Positions 24,834 through 34,603 of a DNA stretch of 64,000 bases are shown piece by piece. The position numbers were made by a program, and so were the translations under genes. Where the stretch lies: positions 248,001-312,000 of the forward strand of contig SHZU01000002.1 of assembly GCA_009692115.1 (NCBI GenBank), written 5' to 3'. The stretch's first letter is position 1. Each line of letters starts with the position of its first letter. This stretch comes from Gemmatimonadota bacterium. GTDB taxonomy: Bacteria > Gemmatimonadota > Gemmatimonadetes > Gemmatimonadales > GWC2-71-9. The notes below the pieces were generated by a model, which did no database searches, was not told where the DNA came from, and worked only from the letters and a program-made list of their open reading frames with translations.

Positions 24834-26149
24834 TGAGCCGGACCGCGCTGGTTACGGGCTGGCTCCTGACGGCAGCGGTGGCCGGGGCGGCGGCCCAAAC
24901 GCCGATCGACTCGGCGCTCTTCGCCTATGTTCGCGGTCTCAGGGCCATCGACAATCATGCCCATCCGGTGTCGACCGCGCCGGGCGACCGGGATTTCGAT
25001 GCTTTGCCGATCGACGGCTTTCCGCCGTTTGCGTTTCCACTCCGCTTGTCGGCGGACAATCCGGAGTTGGTCGAGGCCTGGCGGGACCTCTACGGGTACC
25101 GCTATACCGACCGATCGGAGTCCCATCTGACCGAGCTCAAGGCCCTGAAGAGCAAGGCCAAGGCGGAGCAGGGCGACAACTACCCGGCTTGGGTGCTCGA
25201 CCGGCTCGGGATCGGGGTCCAATTGGCTAACCGCATGGCGCTCGACCGGGGCGTGACGTCGCGCCGATTCCGGTGGGTGTCGTTTGTCGACCCGTTGCTG
25301 TTCCCGCTCGATACCAAGGCCCTTCAGACCACGCCGGACCGAGCCGACCTGTTTCCGAAAACCGAGAAGAACCTTCGGCGCTACCTCGGGGATCTCGGCG
25401 TCAAGTCGTTGCCGGCCACGTTCGGGGCGTATCTCAGCCGAGTGGTGACCCCGACGCTTGAACGGATGGCGGCGGGCGGCGCGGTGGCAGTGAAGTTCGA
25501 GGCGGCCTATCTCCGGAAACTCGATTTTGGCGCAGCGTCCGCCACGGACGCGGGGGCAGTGTATGACCGCTACCGGACCGGCGGGGCTCCCTCGCCGGCG
25601 CGGTACCGGCCGCTGCAGGACTACCTGTTCCGGTACATCGGCCGCGAGGCCGGGCGGCTCGGGATGGCGGTGCATATCCACTCCGCGGACGGCGCGGGTG
25701 GATACTTCGAGGCCGCCGGCAGCGATCCGCTGTTGCTCGAGCCGGCGCTCAACGACTCCTCTCTTCGGCGGACGAACTTCGTGATCGTCCACGGCGGCTG
25801 GCCGAATACCCGGAACACGATGTCGCTGTTTGCCAGACCTAACGTGTATGCGGATTTCTCGTTTCTGAGCAACATGCTGACCGCGCATACCTTGGCGGGC
25901 GTGCTCCGCGAATGGCTGAGTGCCTATCCCGACCGGATCCTGTTTGGGTCCGATGCGTATCCGAACGACGAGGTGGTCGGGTGGGAGGAGTGGGGCTGGC
26001 TCGGGAGTGTGGCCGGACGGAAGGGCCTCGCCATGGCCCTTTCCGGCATGATGGCCGACGGGGAGATTTCCCGCGACCGCGCCTACGACATCGCCCGCCT
26101 GGTCATGCGGGACAACGCGGCGCGGCTCTATCGAATCACCCTCGAATAG
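24830..26149 (+). CDS. Amidohydrolase family protein, secreted
   Basis: A 439-residue amidohydrolase_2-type TIM-barrel enzyme with signal peptide ending 'AAAQ'. Metal-binding 'DNHAHP' lies just after the signal, with 'VHGGWP' and 'LFGSDAYPND' supplying the later His and Asp. Start ATG 24830 overlaps the SDR stop. Family members hydrolyse or decarboxylate cyclic or aromatic acids and hydrolyse dipeptides. A secreted member is less usual than a cytoplasmic one. Confidence 0.85.
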   Translation: MMSRTALVTGWLLTAAVAGAAAQTPIDSALFAYVRGLRAIDNHAHPVSTAPGDRDFDALPIDGFPPFAFPLRLSADNPELVEAWRDLYGYRYTDRSESHLTELKALKSKAKAEQGDNYPAWVLDRLGIGVQLANRMALDRGVTSRRFRWVSFVDPLLFPLDTKALQTTPDRADLFPKTEKNLRRYLGDLGVKSLPATFGAYLSRVVTPTLERMAAGGAVAVKFEAAYLRKLDFGAASATDAGAVYDRYRTGGAPSPARYRPLQDYLFRYIGREAGRLGMAVHIHSADGAGGYFEAAGSDPLLLEPALNDSSLRRTNFVIVHGGWPNTRNTMSLFARPNVYADFSFLSNMLTAHTLAGVLREWLSAYPDRILFGSDAYPNDEVVGWEEWGWLGSVAGRKGLAMALSGMMADGEISRDRAYDIARLVMRDNAARLYRITLE

Positions 26150-26325
26150 CCCCGGGTCGAATCTGCCTAACGGCGAGCCGGGTCGTCGGGAGGCGGGGTC
26201 CGAGAATGGCCCGGGGTGGGAGCCGGGCCCCGACGGGGTTAGATTATCCCCGTGGCTTTGATGTGGATGGACCGACGCCGGCTTTTCCGGGGCTGGTCGC
26301 CGCAGGACTCCCACCGAGATCGCCG
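26150..26325. other. Intergenic, 176 bp, no gene found
   Basis: G+C-rich spacer with short inverted repeats around 26205-26235. I see no convincing promoter or coding frame with its own start. Confidence 0.5.
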
Positions 26326-26655
26326 ATGTCCCAATTCAAATCCGAACAGCGCCGAATCCGGCACCATGGTCGAGATTTCCATTTCGTGGCCTATGAGGGC
26401 CGGCTCGCCAACGATCGCCGGGGCGAAACCGAGCTTCCCGCCATGTGGTTTTTGATGAACGAGGGCAAACGGACGGCGGTGTTGCCGCACGAGCTCGGGC
26501 AGCTCCCGGAGTCGATCGACGCCCAACTGGTCGGATGGCTCGATGACAACGTGTTCACGGCGGGGGCCACGCAGGTGGTGGGGCCGTCGCTCCCGACGGC
26601 GGAGAAGCCTCATTCCTGGCGCCGGAGCCGGGTCAGAGGCGGCTCCGAGGAGTAG
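26326..26655 (+). CDS. Hypothetical protein, 109 residues
   Basis: I do not recognise this protein. It starts at ATG 26326 and has a plausible soluble composition: an N-terminal basic helix, a 'FHFVAYEGRLANDRR' strand-like stretch, a Trp-rich 'MWFLMNEGKR' and a charged tail. No signal peptide or membrane segment. A strong terminator lies 26 bp after the stop, which supports it being a genuine transcribed gene. It may be a small Gemmatimonadota-specific family; that is a guess. Confidence 0.6.
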   Translation: MSQFKSEQRRIRHHGRDFHFVAYEGRLANDRRGETELPAMWFLMNEGKRTAVLPHELGQLPESIDAQLVGWLDDNVFTAGATQVVGPSLPTAEKPHSWRRSRVRGGSEE

Positions 26656-26680
26656 TCCCCCGCCGGTCATTGCCCAGCGA

Positions 26681-26704
26681 CCCCGCCTCAATGGCGGGGT
26701 TTTT
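26681..26704 (+). terminator. Rho-independent terminator
   Basis: A 7-bp perfect G+C stem (CCCCGCC/GGCGGGG) with a TCAAT loop, followed by five Ts. It separates the preceding small gene from the secreted-hydrolase operon. Confidence 0.9.
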
Positions 26705-26807
26705 CCACCCCACCCCCAGGCCCGTTAATCTCCAGACTGCCCACCCCGTTGCCAACTCGCGAAGGGGCACACGCTCGGGGCTCGCGCCAATCCGTTCGGG
26801 AGGGAAC

Positions 26808-29000
26808 ATGAAGGCAAGAACGTGGGTAATTGGTGCAGTGCTCCTTGGCACCCAACCGGGAGGCCTCTCGGGGCAGGAGTCGAAGGTGGCCCTGTTCGGG
26901 TCGATGCTCAAGGGGGAAGTGCTCGGGACCACCGGGGTGCAGGCGGTGCGCTGGCTACCGGGGTCTCTGGGTTACCTCGATGAGGCGTCCGGCCAGGGCG
27001 GTTTCGTTGCGATAACCCCCCGGACTGGGGCCCGGGCACCGGTGTTCACGGCCGCGGTCGTGGCCAAGCTCCGGGCGGAGTTTCCGGGCCCCGACTTGCC
27101 GTTCACCCGGTTTGACCTCGAACGAAACGGTACGGCGATCCGCTTCGAATCCGGCGGCCGGCCGTACCTGTTTGCCACCGACTCCCTGCGGCTTCACCGC
27201 CTGGCCGTGCCCGCGAAAGTCGGTCCGCTCGATTTGGCCACCGCCGAGCCCGGCAAGTATTCGCCGACCTGGCGACACTACGCCTTCATCCGCGACTACG
27301 ACAATCTCTTTCTGCTCGACACCGAGACCGGGGCCGAGGAACAGATCGCCCGAGGGACCTCGGAGGACAACCTGATCGGGTTCCTGGGGGCGGGGCCGTG
27401 GTTCGTGTGGTCGCCCGACGGACGGCGGATCGCCTACCTCAAGGCCGACCAACGGGGCTTCCACCAGTATCCGATCCTCCGCGACCTCGATCGGAAGGCC
27501 ACGGTCGAACGGTTTCGGTATCCGTTTACGGTGGACCCCGACCCCCCGCTGGAGCTTCACGTCTACGACGTCGGAACGAAACGAGATGTCGTCGTAGCCC
27601 AGGGGAATCCGGCCATGCCGTTCCTTCGCGATCTCGAGTGGGTGCCGGACGGATCCGAGTTGACCTACCAGGTGGTCAGCCGGTTCGAGAACCGGCTCGA
27701 GCTCACCGGTTTCGATCCTCGGACCGGGGTGACCCGCACCTGGCTGGTCGACACCAGCGCGACCTATCTCGATCCGCCCAATAATTTTCGAGTCCTCGCC
27801 GACGGACGATTTCTCTGGAGCTCTGAAGGTTCCGGATGGCGTCACCTCGCGCTCTACGACCGGCAGGGCCGGAAGCTCCGGCAGTTGACCTCGGGCGAAT
27901 GGGTCGTAAACGAGGTCGTGGGCATCGATGAAAAAGCCGGGATCGTCTTTTTCACGGGCGTTACCAACCTCGGACTCGAGCAGCACCTGTTCCGGGTTCG
28001 ACTTGATGGGACCGGCCTCACCCAAGTGACCCGGGACTCGGGCTGGCACGAGGTGTCGCTCAGTCCCGATCAGACCGCGTTCGTCGACCGGCACTCCTCG
28101 CTCCGCACCCCTCCTTCGGTCACGATGCGGGCCATTGACGGCACGGCGCTCCGCTCGATGGCGACATCGGATCCGGCCCGGCTCACGGCACTCGGACTCA
28201 CGCCCCCGGAACTCCTGACCCTCCGCGGGGCCGACGGCGTGACCCCGATCCAGGGGATGCTCTTTCGCCCGGCCGACTTCGATCCGGCCAAGCGCTACCC
28301 GGTCATCGTGTCGGTTTACGGCGGCCCCCATACCAAGGCCATTCGCGATCGGTTCGAGACCACCGATTTCCGGGCGGCACTCGCGCAGCTTGGCTTTCTG
28401 GTCTTCGAGGTCGACGCCCGGGGCACCCTCGGCCGGGGCAAGGCGTTCCAGTCGGGCAACTACCTTCGGATGGGACAGGTCGATGTCGATGACCAAGCGG
28501 CCGCCGTCCGCCAGTTGGGGCGGCGCCCGTACGTCGACTCGACGCGGATTGGCGTGACCGGGATTTCGCACGGCGGGTATTTGACCCTGATGATGGTGCT
28601 TCGGTATCCCGACGTGTTCCAGGTGGGCGTGACCGGGGCGCCGATTACCGATCTTCGGAACGGACCCCGACAGTATATCGGCCGGATCATGCGGACGCCG
28701 GACGCCAACGCCGACGGCTACGAGAAGGGTGATGTGTTGGGCCTGGCTGCAACCCTCCGGAGCCGGCTCCTGATCTTCTATGGCACCAACGATCACAATG
28801 CCGTGGTCGCCAATACCATGCAACTGGCGCGAAAACTGATTGACGCCGGGCGGCCGTTTGACATGGCGGTCTATCCGAACGGCGACCACGTGCTCGGCGG
28901 TGCGGACGGGATCCACGGGCTCAAGACGACGGTCAGTTATTTCCTGGAACACTTGCGGCCGGAAGGCTGGGAGGCGAGTCGTGCGGCACTGTGGCAATAG
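26808..29000 (+). CDS. S9 family dipeptidyl-peptidase IV-like peptidase, secreted
   Basis: A 730-residue protein starting at ATG 26808 after GGGAGGG, with a signal peptide ending near 'GGLSGQ'. The N-terminal two thirds form a DPP-IV-type propeller ('WSPDGRRIAYLKAD', 'SLSPDQTAF'). The catalytic domain has nucleophile Ser587 in 'GISHGGY', Asp in 'GTNDHNAV' and His in 'NGDHVLGG'. It is predicted to remove dipeptides from peptide N-termini. It opens a five-gene operon; its last 20 bp overlap the start of the following CocE gene. Confidence 0.9.
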   Translation: MKARTWVIGAVLLGTQPGGLSGQESKVALFGSMLKGEVLGTTGVQAVRWLPGSLGYLDEASGQGGFVAITPRTGARAPVFTAAVVAKLRAEFPGPDLPFTRFDLERNGTAIRFESGGRPYLFATDSLRLHRLAVPAKVGPLDLATAEPGKYSPTWRHYAFIRDYDNLFLLDTETGAEEQIARGTSEDNLIGFLGAGPWFVWSPDGRRIAYLKADQRGFHQYPILRDLDRKATVERFRYPFTVDPDPPLELHVYDVGTKRDVVVAQGNPAMPFLRDLEWVPDGSELTYQVVSRFENRLELTGFDPRTGVTRTWLVDTSATYLDPPNNFRVLADGRFLWSSEGSGWRHLALYDRQGRKLRQLTSGEWVVNEVVGIDEKAGIVFFTGVTNLGLEQHLFRVRLDGTGLTQVTRDSGWHEVSLSPDQTAFVDRHSSLRTPPSVTMRAIDGTALRSMATSDPARLTALGLTPPELLTLRGADGVTPIQGMLFRPADFDPAKRYPVIVSVYGGPHTKAIRDRFETTDFRAALAQLGFLVFEVDARGTLGRGKAFQSGNYLRMGQVDVDDQAAAVRQLGRRPYVDSTRIGVTGISHGGYLTLMMVLRYPDVFQVGVTGAPITDLRNGPRQYIGRIMRTPDANADGYEKGDVLGLAATLRSRLLIFYGTNDHNAVVANTMQLARKLIDAGRPFDMAVYPNGDHVLGGADGIHGLKTTVSYFLEHLRPEGWEASRAALWQ

Positions 29001-30711
29001 CATCTGGGGTGGGATTCTTGTCGCGGCGAGTCTCGGCCTTGGCGCCGAACCAGCCGCGACGCAAACGATCAATCGATTTGGGGTCCCGATTCCGATGCGG
29101 GACGGCGTTCGATTGGTGGCCAATGTGTGGGTCCCGGATGGTCGCGGCCGGTTTCCGACCGTCCTGCTCCGAACGCCTTACGACAAGACGTCTCAGTTCA
29201 CCCGGTATCGGCTGACCAACTACGTCAAGGCGGGTTACGCCGTTGTCGTCCAGGATACCAGGGGGCGCGGCGACTCCGAGGGCCAGTTCGATTTCTATTT
29301 CCCGGAGGGGCGAGACGGATTCGATACCATTGAGTGGATCGCGGCCCAGGCTTGGTCCAACGGCCGAGTCGGCACCGACGGCGGGTCGTACCTGGGCACC
29401 GTTCAGTGGCTGGCCGCTCGGGAACGGCCGCCGCATTTGTCCTGCATGATTCCCTCGGTGTCCTCGGGGCGCCTCTTCGATGAAATCCCCTATCAGGGCG
29501 GCGCCTTCCGATTGGATTGGGCCCTTTCGTGGCTCAATATGACGTCGGGCCGGGTTGAACAGGGCGCCCTGAACGGCCTGATCCAATGGGACTCTCTCCT
29601 CGTCCAGCGGCCGCTGGTACGTCTCGACACGTTGATGGGCCGACCGATGCGGCTCTATCAACAATTCCTGGCCCACGGAACCCTCGATGCGTATTGGAAG
29701 CGAATCCATTTCACCGATCAAGACTTTGCGAGAATCACGATTCCAACCCTCACCTTCACCGGCTGGTTCGACGGCGATCAGAGCGGCGCGCTGTCGTATT
29801 GGGATGGGATGTCTCGACGTCCCGGCGGGGCGGGGGACAACTTCCTCGTCATCGGCCCCTGGACCCATGTCGGGAGTTACTTGGGCGGCGGACTTAGCGT
29901 GGGCGCGTTCCGGTTTGACTCCGCCGCGATCATCAAGACTCAAGAGCTCCGGATCAAGTTCTTCGATTGGTGCCTCAAGCAGACGCGCCCGCGGTTCGAT
30001 GAGCCCCGAGTTCGGGTCTATGTCATGGGTAGCAACCAGTGGGTCGAGAGCGACCGCTACCCGCTGGAGCGGACCGAAACGCGGTCGTACTATTTCCGGA
30101 GCGGCGGGCGGGCCAACAGTCTCGAGGGCGACGGGGCCCTGTCGATCGAGGCGCCGAGCGATGACCCGCCCGACCGGTTCGAGTACGATCCGAGACGCCC
30201 GGTGCCGAGTAGCGAGCCGGCCACCGATCAACGGGAGATCGAGCGGCGTTCCGATGTCTTGGTGTATACCACTCCGGCCCTTGACCATCCCGTGCACGTG
30301 CTCGGGCGCGTGTTCGTCGAACTTACGATTGCGTCCGACGCGCTCGATACGGACTTCACGGCCAAACTGGTGGACGTGGCTCCCGACGGGCAGGCGGTGC
30401 TCTTGGGCCCAGTAGCCACCGGGGTGATCCGGACCCGGTACCGGAACGGCCCCGAGCGGCAGGATCTGTTGGTACCCGGCAAAGCCACGCCGGTGCGGAT
30501 CGAGTTGGCCGATGTCGGGCACAGTTTCCTTGCCGGACATCGGATTCGGGTCGAGATCTCGAGTAGCGCCTTCCCCTACATCGATGCCAATCCCAATACC
30601 GGCCGACCGATCGCGACGGACACGACTTGGCGGGTTGCTACGCAATCCGTCTACCACGACCGGGCTCGGCCGTCACGGCTCTTGCTCCCGGTAGTCTCTT
30701 TGACGAGGTAG
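28981..30711 (+). CDS. CocE/NonD family hydrolase, secreted (paralogue 1)
   Basis: A 576-residue protein. GTG 28981 is chosen because it has a strong ribosome site (GGGAGG at 28969-28974) and yields a signal peptide ending 'EPAATQ'. The X-Pro-peptidase-type domain carries nucleophile Ser136 in 'GGSYLG', followed by 'TGWFDGDQ' and the C-terminal jelly roll. Likely cleaves acyl esters, amides or X-Pro peptides. It overlaps the S9 gene by 20 bp and is followed 2 bp later by a close paralogue, evidence of tandem duplication. Confidence 0.9.
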   Translation: MRHCGNSIWGGILVAASLGLGAEPAATQTINRFGVPIPMRDGVRLVANVWVPDGRGRFPTVLLRTPYDKTSQFTRYRLTNYVKAGYAVVVQDTRGRGDSEGQFDFYFPEGRDGFDTIEWIAAQAWSNGRVGTDGGSYLGTVQWLAARERPPHLSCMIPSVSSGRLFDEIPYQGGAFRLDWALSWLNMTSGRVEQGALNGLIQWDSLLVQRPLVRLDTLMGRPMRLYQQFLAHGTLDAYWKRIHFTDQDFARITIPTLTFTGWFDGDQSGALSYWDGMSRRPGGAGDNFLVIGPWTHVGSYLGGGLSVGAFRFDSAAIIKTQELRIKFFDWCLKQTRPRFDEPRVRVYVMGSNQWVESDRYPLERTETRSYYFRSGGRANSLEGDGALSIEAPSDDPPDRFEYDPRRPVPSSEPATDQREIERRSDVLVYTTPALDHPVHVLGRVFVELTIASDALDTDFTAKLVDVAPDGQAVLLGPVATGVIRTRYRNGPERQDLLVPGKATPVRIELADVGHSFLAGHRIRVEISSSAFPYIDANPNTGRPIATDTTWRVATQSVYHDRARPSRLLLPVVSLTR

Positions 30712-30713
30712 GC

Positions 30714-32474
30714 ATGAAAGGCCGCGATCCAGGACGGGCCGCCTTGGCGGCTTGGTTGCTCGGTTCGATCCTCGCGCTGGTGCCGGGCGCGCTCGACGCC
30801 CAGGCCCCGATCCGGCGGCGCGATGCCGTCGGAGTTCCGATGCGCGACGGAACCAAGCTGATCGCCGATCTGTGGTTGCCGGCTGCCCCCGGCCGGTACC
30901 CGGTCATTACCATCAGGACGCCGTACTCCCGCCGGGCCGACTGGCTGGATGCCAAGGGGCTCGGCGAGTATTTCGCCGGTCGGGGGTATGCGGTGCTGGT
31001 CCAAGATGTCCGGGGTACCAGCGACTCGGAGGGTACCTTCGGGTTCCTGTTCCAGGAAATCAACGACGGCTACGACACCATTGAATGGAGCGCCGCGCAA
31101 CCGTGGGCCAATGGCAAGGTGGCGAGCATGGGGCTCTCGTACTCGGGCGCAGCGCAATGGGTAACCGCCCGGACCAAGCCGCCCCATTTGGTGTGTATGG
31201 CGCCGACCGCCGCGGGCGGACTCTACTTCAACGAGCTCCCCTATGTCGGCGGGGCGTTCAGTGTCGACTGGGTCTTGAGTTGGCTCAACCGGTTCGGCAA
31301 GGAGCGAATCGATCCGGCCTCGATTGATTGGGCCAAGCTCGCCAAGCACCGGCCCTTGCGAACCCTCGATTCCGTGATGGGCCGGAGCTTGCCGATTTAT
31401 CGGGATTTCCTGGACCATTCCACGCTCGACGCCTACTGGCAGAGACTCCAGTATTTCGACCTCGATTTTGCGGCTGCGACCGTGCCGACGCTCACGATTA
31501 CCGGATGGTTCGACGCGAACCAGCCCGGGGCGCTGTTCTACTGGCGGGGGATGCGAACCAAGTCGGGCGTCAAAGACCAGCAGTACCTCCTGGTCGGGCC
31601 GTGGAACCATGAGCAGACCTGGACCGGCGGCGCCGAGAAGATCGGAGCGTTGGAGTGGGGCCCGGCGGGCGTGGTGGACTACCGGCCAATTCAGTTGGCA
31701 TGGTTTGAGTATTGCCTGAAGGGCGCCACCCCAACCTTCGACTATCCGAGGGCCAGGGTTTTCATCACCGGCTCCAATCAGTGGGCGGATTTTTCTGAAT
31801 ACCCGCCGACCCGGCCCCGGCCGCGCGCGATGTACCTCCGGAGCGGCGGCAACGCCAACTCCGGCCGAGGTGATGGACGGCTCGACTGGCGGCCGCCTGG
31901 GCTCGAACCACCGGATCGCTATAGCTACGACCCTCGGAACCCGACCCCCGGATCCACTCAGCAGGCCGGGTTTGACCAGAGGGCCACCCATGGCCGGAAC
32001 GATGTGTTGGTGTATACGTCGGAGGTGTTGGACCGGCCTTTAAACGTCCTGGGCCGGGTGAAACTCGAGCTCTACATGGCGACGGACGCCCTGGATACCG
32101 ATTTCACCGCCAAACTGATCGACGTGTTTCCGGATGGTCGCTCCATCATGATCGGACCCAGAACCGCGATCTTCCGGGCTCGGTACCGCTATGGGTTCGA
32201 CCGCGAGGTGCCGCTGATTCCGGGCAAACCAACCAAGCTCGAACTCGACCTCTATGACATCGGGCATACCTTTCTGCCCGGTCACCGGGTGCAACTCGAG
32301 GTGGCGAGCGCCGCCGTTCCGGAGTTCAATCCCAATCAAAACACCGGTAACCCGGTCGCAACCGATACCGGGTTTCGAGTCGCCCGCCAACTGGTCCTGC
32401 ATGAGGGCCAGCGGGCGTCCCGGCTGCTGCTCCCGGTGGTCGGCCCGGACATTCTCCGATCGAGGCGCCCATGA
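30714..32474 (+). CDS. CocE/NonD family hydrolase, secreted (paralogue 2)
   Basis: A 586-residue protein from ATG 30714, with signal peptide ending 'ALDAQ'. Nucleophile Ser142 lies in 'GLSYSG', whereas paralogue 1 has 'GGSYLG'. The 'TGWFDANQPG' and 'DALDTDFTAKLIDVFPDG' segments match the neighbour closely, so the pair arose by duplication with divergence around the nucleophile. The stop overlaps the penicillin-acylase start by 4 bp. Confidence 0.9.
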   Translation: MKGRDPGRAALAAWLLGSILALVPGALDAQAPIRRRDAVGVPMRDGTKLIADLWLPAAPGRYPVITIRTPYSRRADWLDAKGLGEYFAGRGYAVLVQDVRGTSDSEGTFGFLFQEINDGYDTIEWSAAQPWANGKVASMGLSYSGAAQWVTARTKPPHLVCMAPTAAGGLYFNELPYVGGAFSVDWVLSWLNRFGKERIDPASIDWAKLAKHRPLRTLDSVMGRSLPIYRDFLDHSTLDAYWQRLQYFDLDFAAATVPTLTITGWFDANQPGALFYWRGMRTKSGVKDQQYLLVGPWNHEQTWTGGAEKIGALEWGPAGVVDYRPIQLAWFEYCLKGATPTFDYPRARVFITGSNQWADFSEYPPTRPRPRAMYLRSGGNANSGRGDGRLDWRPPGLEPPDRYSYDPRNPTPGSTQQAGFDQRATHGRNDVLVYTSEVLDRPLNVLGRVKLELYMATDALDTDFTAKLIDVFPDGRSIMIGPRTAIFRARYRYGFDREVPLIPGKPTKLELDLYDIGHTFLPGHRVQLEVASAAVPEFNPNQNTGNPVATDTGFRVARQLVLHEGQRASRLLLPVVGPDILRSRRP

Positions 32475-34603
32475 AGCCGCTGCTTCTGCTCGTGCTCCTC
32501 TGGTGGACGCTGCCTTTGGCGGCCCAATCAACCCAGCCGACTGCGGCCGACCGGGGCCGGTGGCGCCAGCGGGTCAGTCGGGTCACCATCTATCGCGATA
32601 CCTACGGCGTCCCGCACGTCCAAGGCAAGACCGACGCGGAGGTAATGTTCGGGATGGCCTACGCCCGGTCGGAGGATCGGTTCCAGGAGACCGAAGCCGC
32701 CTACATCCAGTCGCTCGGCCGCCAGGCTGAACAGAGCGGTGAGGATGGGGTCGGGTGGGACGTGTTCTTCCGGGCGTTCGAGTTTGAACGGCTGGGCCAG
32801 GAGGAATACGCGGCGGCCACCCCGGCCATCCGGGCGCTGGCTGACGCCTGGGCCGACGGCACCAATTATTTTCTGTTCAAGCACCCTGAGATCACGCCGA
32901 AGGTCTCGATCCGCTATCAGGGTTGGATGCTGTTCACCATGTATCGGTCCTTCGCGATTTCGCCGGAGGCAGCCGATGTTGACCTCCGATCGCTGGCCAA
33001 GATCGTCCTGCCGGCCGCCCGACCCGAGGGGGAGGGCTCCAACATGTGGGCGGTCAGCGCCGCCAAGAGCGCCTCGGGGTATCCGATGCTGTTCGTGAAC
33101 CCCCATACGCCATTGCTGCCCGTGTACGAGAGCCACTGGATCAGCGACGAAGGCTGGAACCTGAGCGGCTTGACCGCCTACGCCCAGACTGCGATTCCGG
33201 TGAAGGGCCACAACGAGCATCTGGGCTGGGCCCTCACAGTCAACAGCTCGGACATGGCCGACATCTGGGAGGAGGTCTTCGATGACCCGGCCCGTCCCCT
33301 GGCGTACCGGCATGGGAGCGGACACCGCTTGGCCATCGAGTGGCGCGACTCCCTCCGGGTCAAGACCGCAGCCGGCTTCGAAACCCGAGCGGTTACCCTC
33401 CGGAAGACCCACCACGGGCCGATCCTCGGCGAGCGGAGCGGCAAACAGTTGGCGGTCAATTTCGGGAACGTCGACCACGGCGGCTTGTTCCAGCAATGGT
33501 ATGCCATGGGAAAGGCCCGGAACCTCACCGAGTTCAAGCAGGCCCTCGACATCAACGGGCTGACCTACCACAACGTGATGTACGCCGATACGGCAGGCAA
33601 CATTTTCTTCATTCATGCCGGGACCGTGCCGAAGCGGGACCCGACCTTCGATTGGTCGAAACCGGTCGATGGCACCGATCCCCGGACCGACTGGCAGGGA
33701 TACCACACGCCGGCCGACATGCCGCAAGTACTGAACCCGCCCTCCGGGTGGATGCAGAACACCAACTCGACACCCTTCCTTACGACCACCGAGGACGCCA
33801 ACCCGAAACGGACCGACTACCCCCGCTACATCGCCATGCATCCGGACAACTGGCGAGCCCGGGCCTCCCGGCGCCTGCTGACGCAACCGGGGCGATTTAC
33901 GTTCGACCAGTGGGCAGCCATGGCGTTTGATACCTATTTCTACGCGGCGGAACGTGAGGTGCCGCTGCTGGTCCACGAGTGGCAGCAGCTGGTTGCGGTC
34001 GACCCCGCCCGGGCCGCGGTGATCCAGTCGATGGTGACAGGACTCGGCGGGTGGGACCGGTACGGGCGGGTCGAGTCGGTCCCCGCGCTGTGGTTTACGC
34101 TCTACCAGCGAGTGGCTGCTCCTCGCTCGGCCCGAGCCGACACGACCACGTGGTTTCGGATCGCCGCGCTCGAGGCCGTCCGGGCGGGCTTGGTCCGTGA
34201 CTTTGGCACGGCCGAGGTCCCGATGGGCGACGTCCAGCGTCTCCAACGTCCTCGGGAGCGGGACGGCGAATCGTACCGCGACGACCGGCCGAGTCTGGGG
34301 TTGCCCTCAGCCGACGGCGGGCTGGTCGGGACAATTTTCGCGATCGGCACCCAGCAGCCGGCCGGCATGAAGCGGCGCTATGCCGTCAATGGCTCGGCCT
34401 ATGTTTCCGTGGTCGAGTTTGGGCCGAAGGTCCGGTCCCGGTCGATCACCCCGTTTGGGCAAAGCGGCGACGCTCGATCGAAGCACTTTTTTGACCAGGC
34501 CCCGCTCTTTGCCAAGGGCCAGTTCAAACCCGCATGGTTGTCAATGAAAGACATTCAAACCAATCTGGAACAGGCCTACCGGCCCGGCGAGGAGAAACGA
34601 TGA
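32471..34603 (+). CDS. Penicillin acylase family Ntn hydrolase, secreted
   Basis: A 710-residue precursor with signal peptide ending 'PLAAQ'. The family matures by self-cleavage before a Ser, here Ser190 in 'GEGSNMWAV', leaving an alpha chain of about 170 residues and a beta chain of about 520. Later conserved features include 'NPHTPL' and 'HNEHLGWALTVN'. Known substrates are beta-lactam side chains, acyl-homoserine lactones, and N-acyl amino acids. The choice here is unknown, but position between CocE enzymes and an esterase favours amide-bond scavenging. Couples by ATGA overlap to both neighbours. Confidence 0.9.
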   Translation: MKPLLLLVLLWWTLPLAAQSTQPTAADRGRWRQRVSRVTIYRDTYGVPHVQGKTDAEVMFGMAYARSEDRFQETEAAYIQSLGRQAEQSGEDGVGWDVFFRAFEFERLGQEEYAAATPAIRALADAWADGTNYFLFKHPEITPKVSIRYQGWMLFTMYRSFAISPEAADVDLRSLAKIVLPAARPEGEGSNMWAVSAAKSASGYPMLFVNPHTPLLPVYESHWISDEGWNLSGLTAYAQTAIPVKGHNEHLGWALTVNSSDMADIWEEVFDDPARPLAYRHGSGHRLAIEWRDSLRVKTAAGFETRAVTLRKTHHGPILGERSGKQLAVNFGNVDHGGLFQQWYAMGKARNLTEFKQALDINGLTYHNVMYADTAGNIFFIHAGTVPKRDPTFDWSKPVDGTDPRTDWQGYHTPADMPQVLNPPSGWMQNTNSTPFLTTTEDANPKRTDYPRYIAMHPDNWRARASRRLLTQPGRFTFDQWAAMAFDTYFYAAEREVPLLVHEWQQLVAVDPARAAVIQSMVTGLGGWDRYGRVESVPALWFTLYQRVAAPRSARADTTTWFRIAALEAVRAGLVRDFGTAEVPMGDVQRLQRPRERDGESYRDDRPSLGLPSADGGLVGTIFAIGTQQPAGMKRRYAVNGSAYVSVVEFGPKVRSRSITPFGQSGDARSKHFFDQAPLFAKGQFKPAWLSMKDIQTNLEQAYRPGEEKR

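Noticed and set aside
24770-26314. A 514-residue minus-strand frame opposite the amidohydrolase
   Set aside because: It is the wobble-position shadow of a gene with clear motifs; no recognisable domain, extreme Arg/Gly/His content.
26955-29123. A 722-residue minus-strand frame opposite the S9 peptidase
   Set aside because: Shadow frame created by high G+C third positions; the plus strand carries signal peptide, propeller and catalytic motifs.
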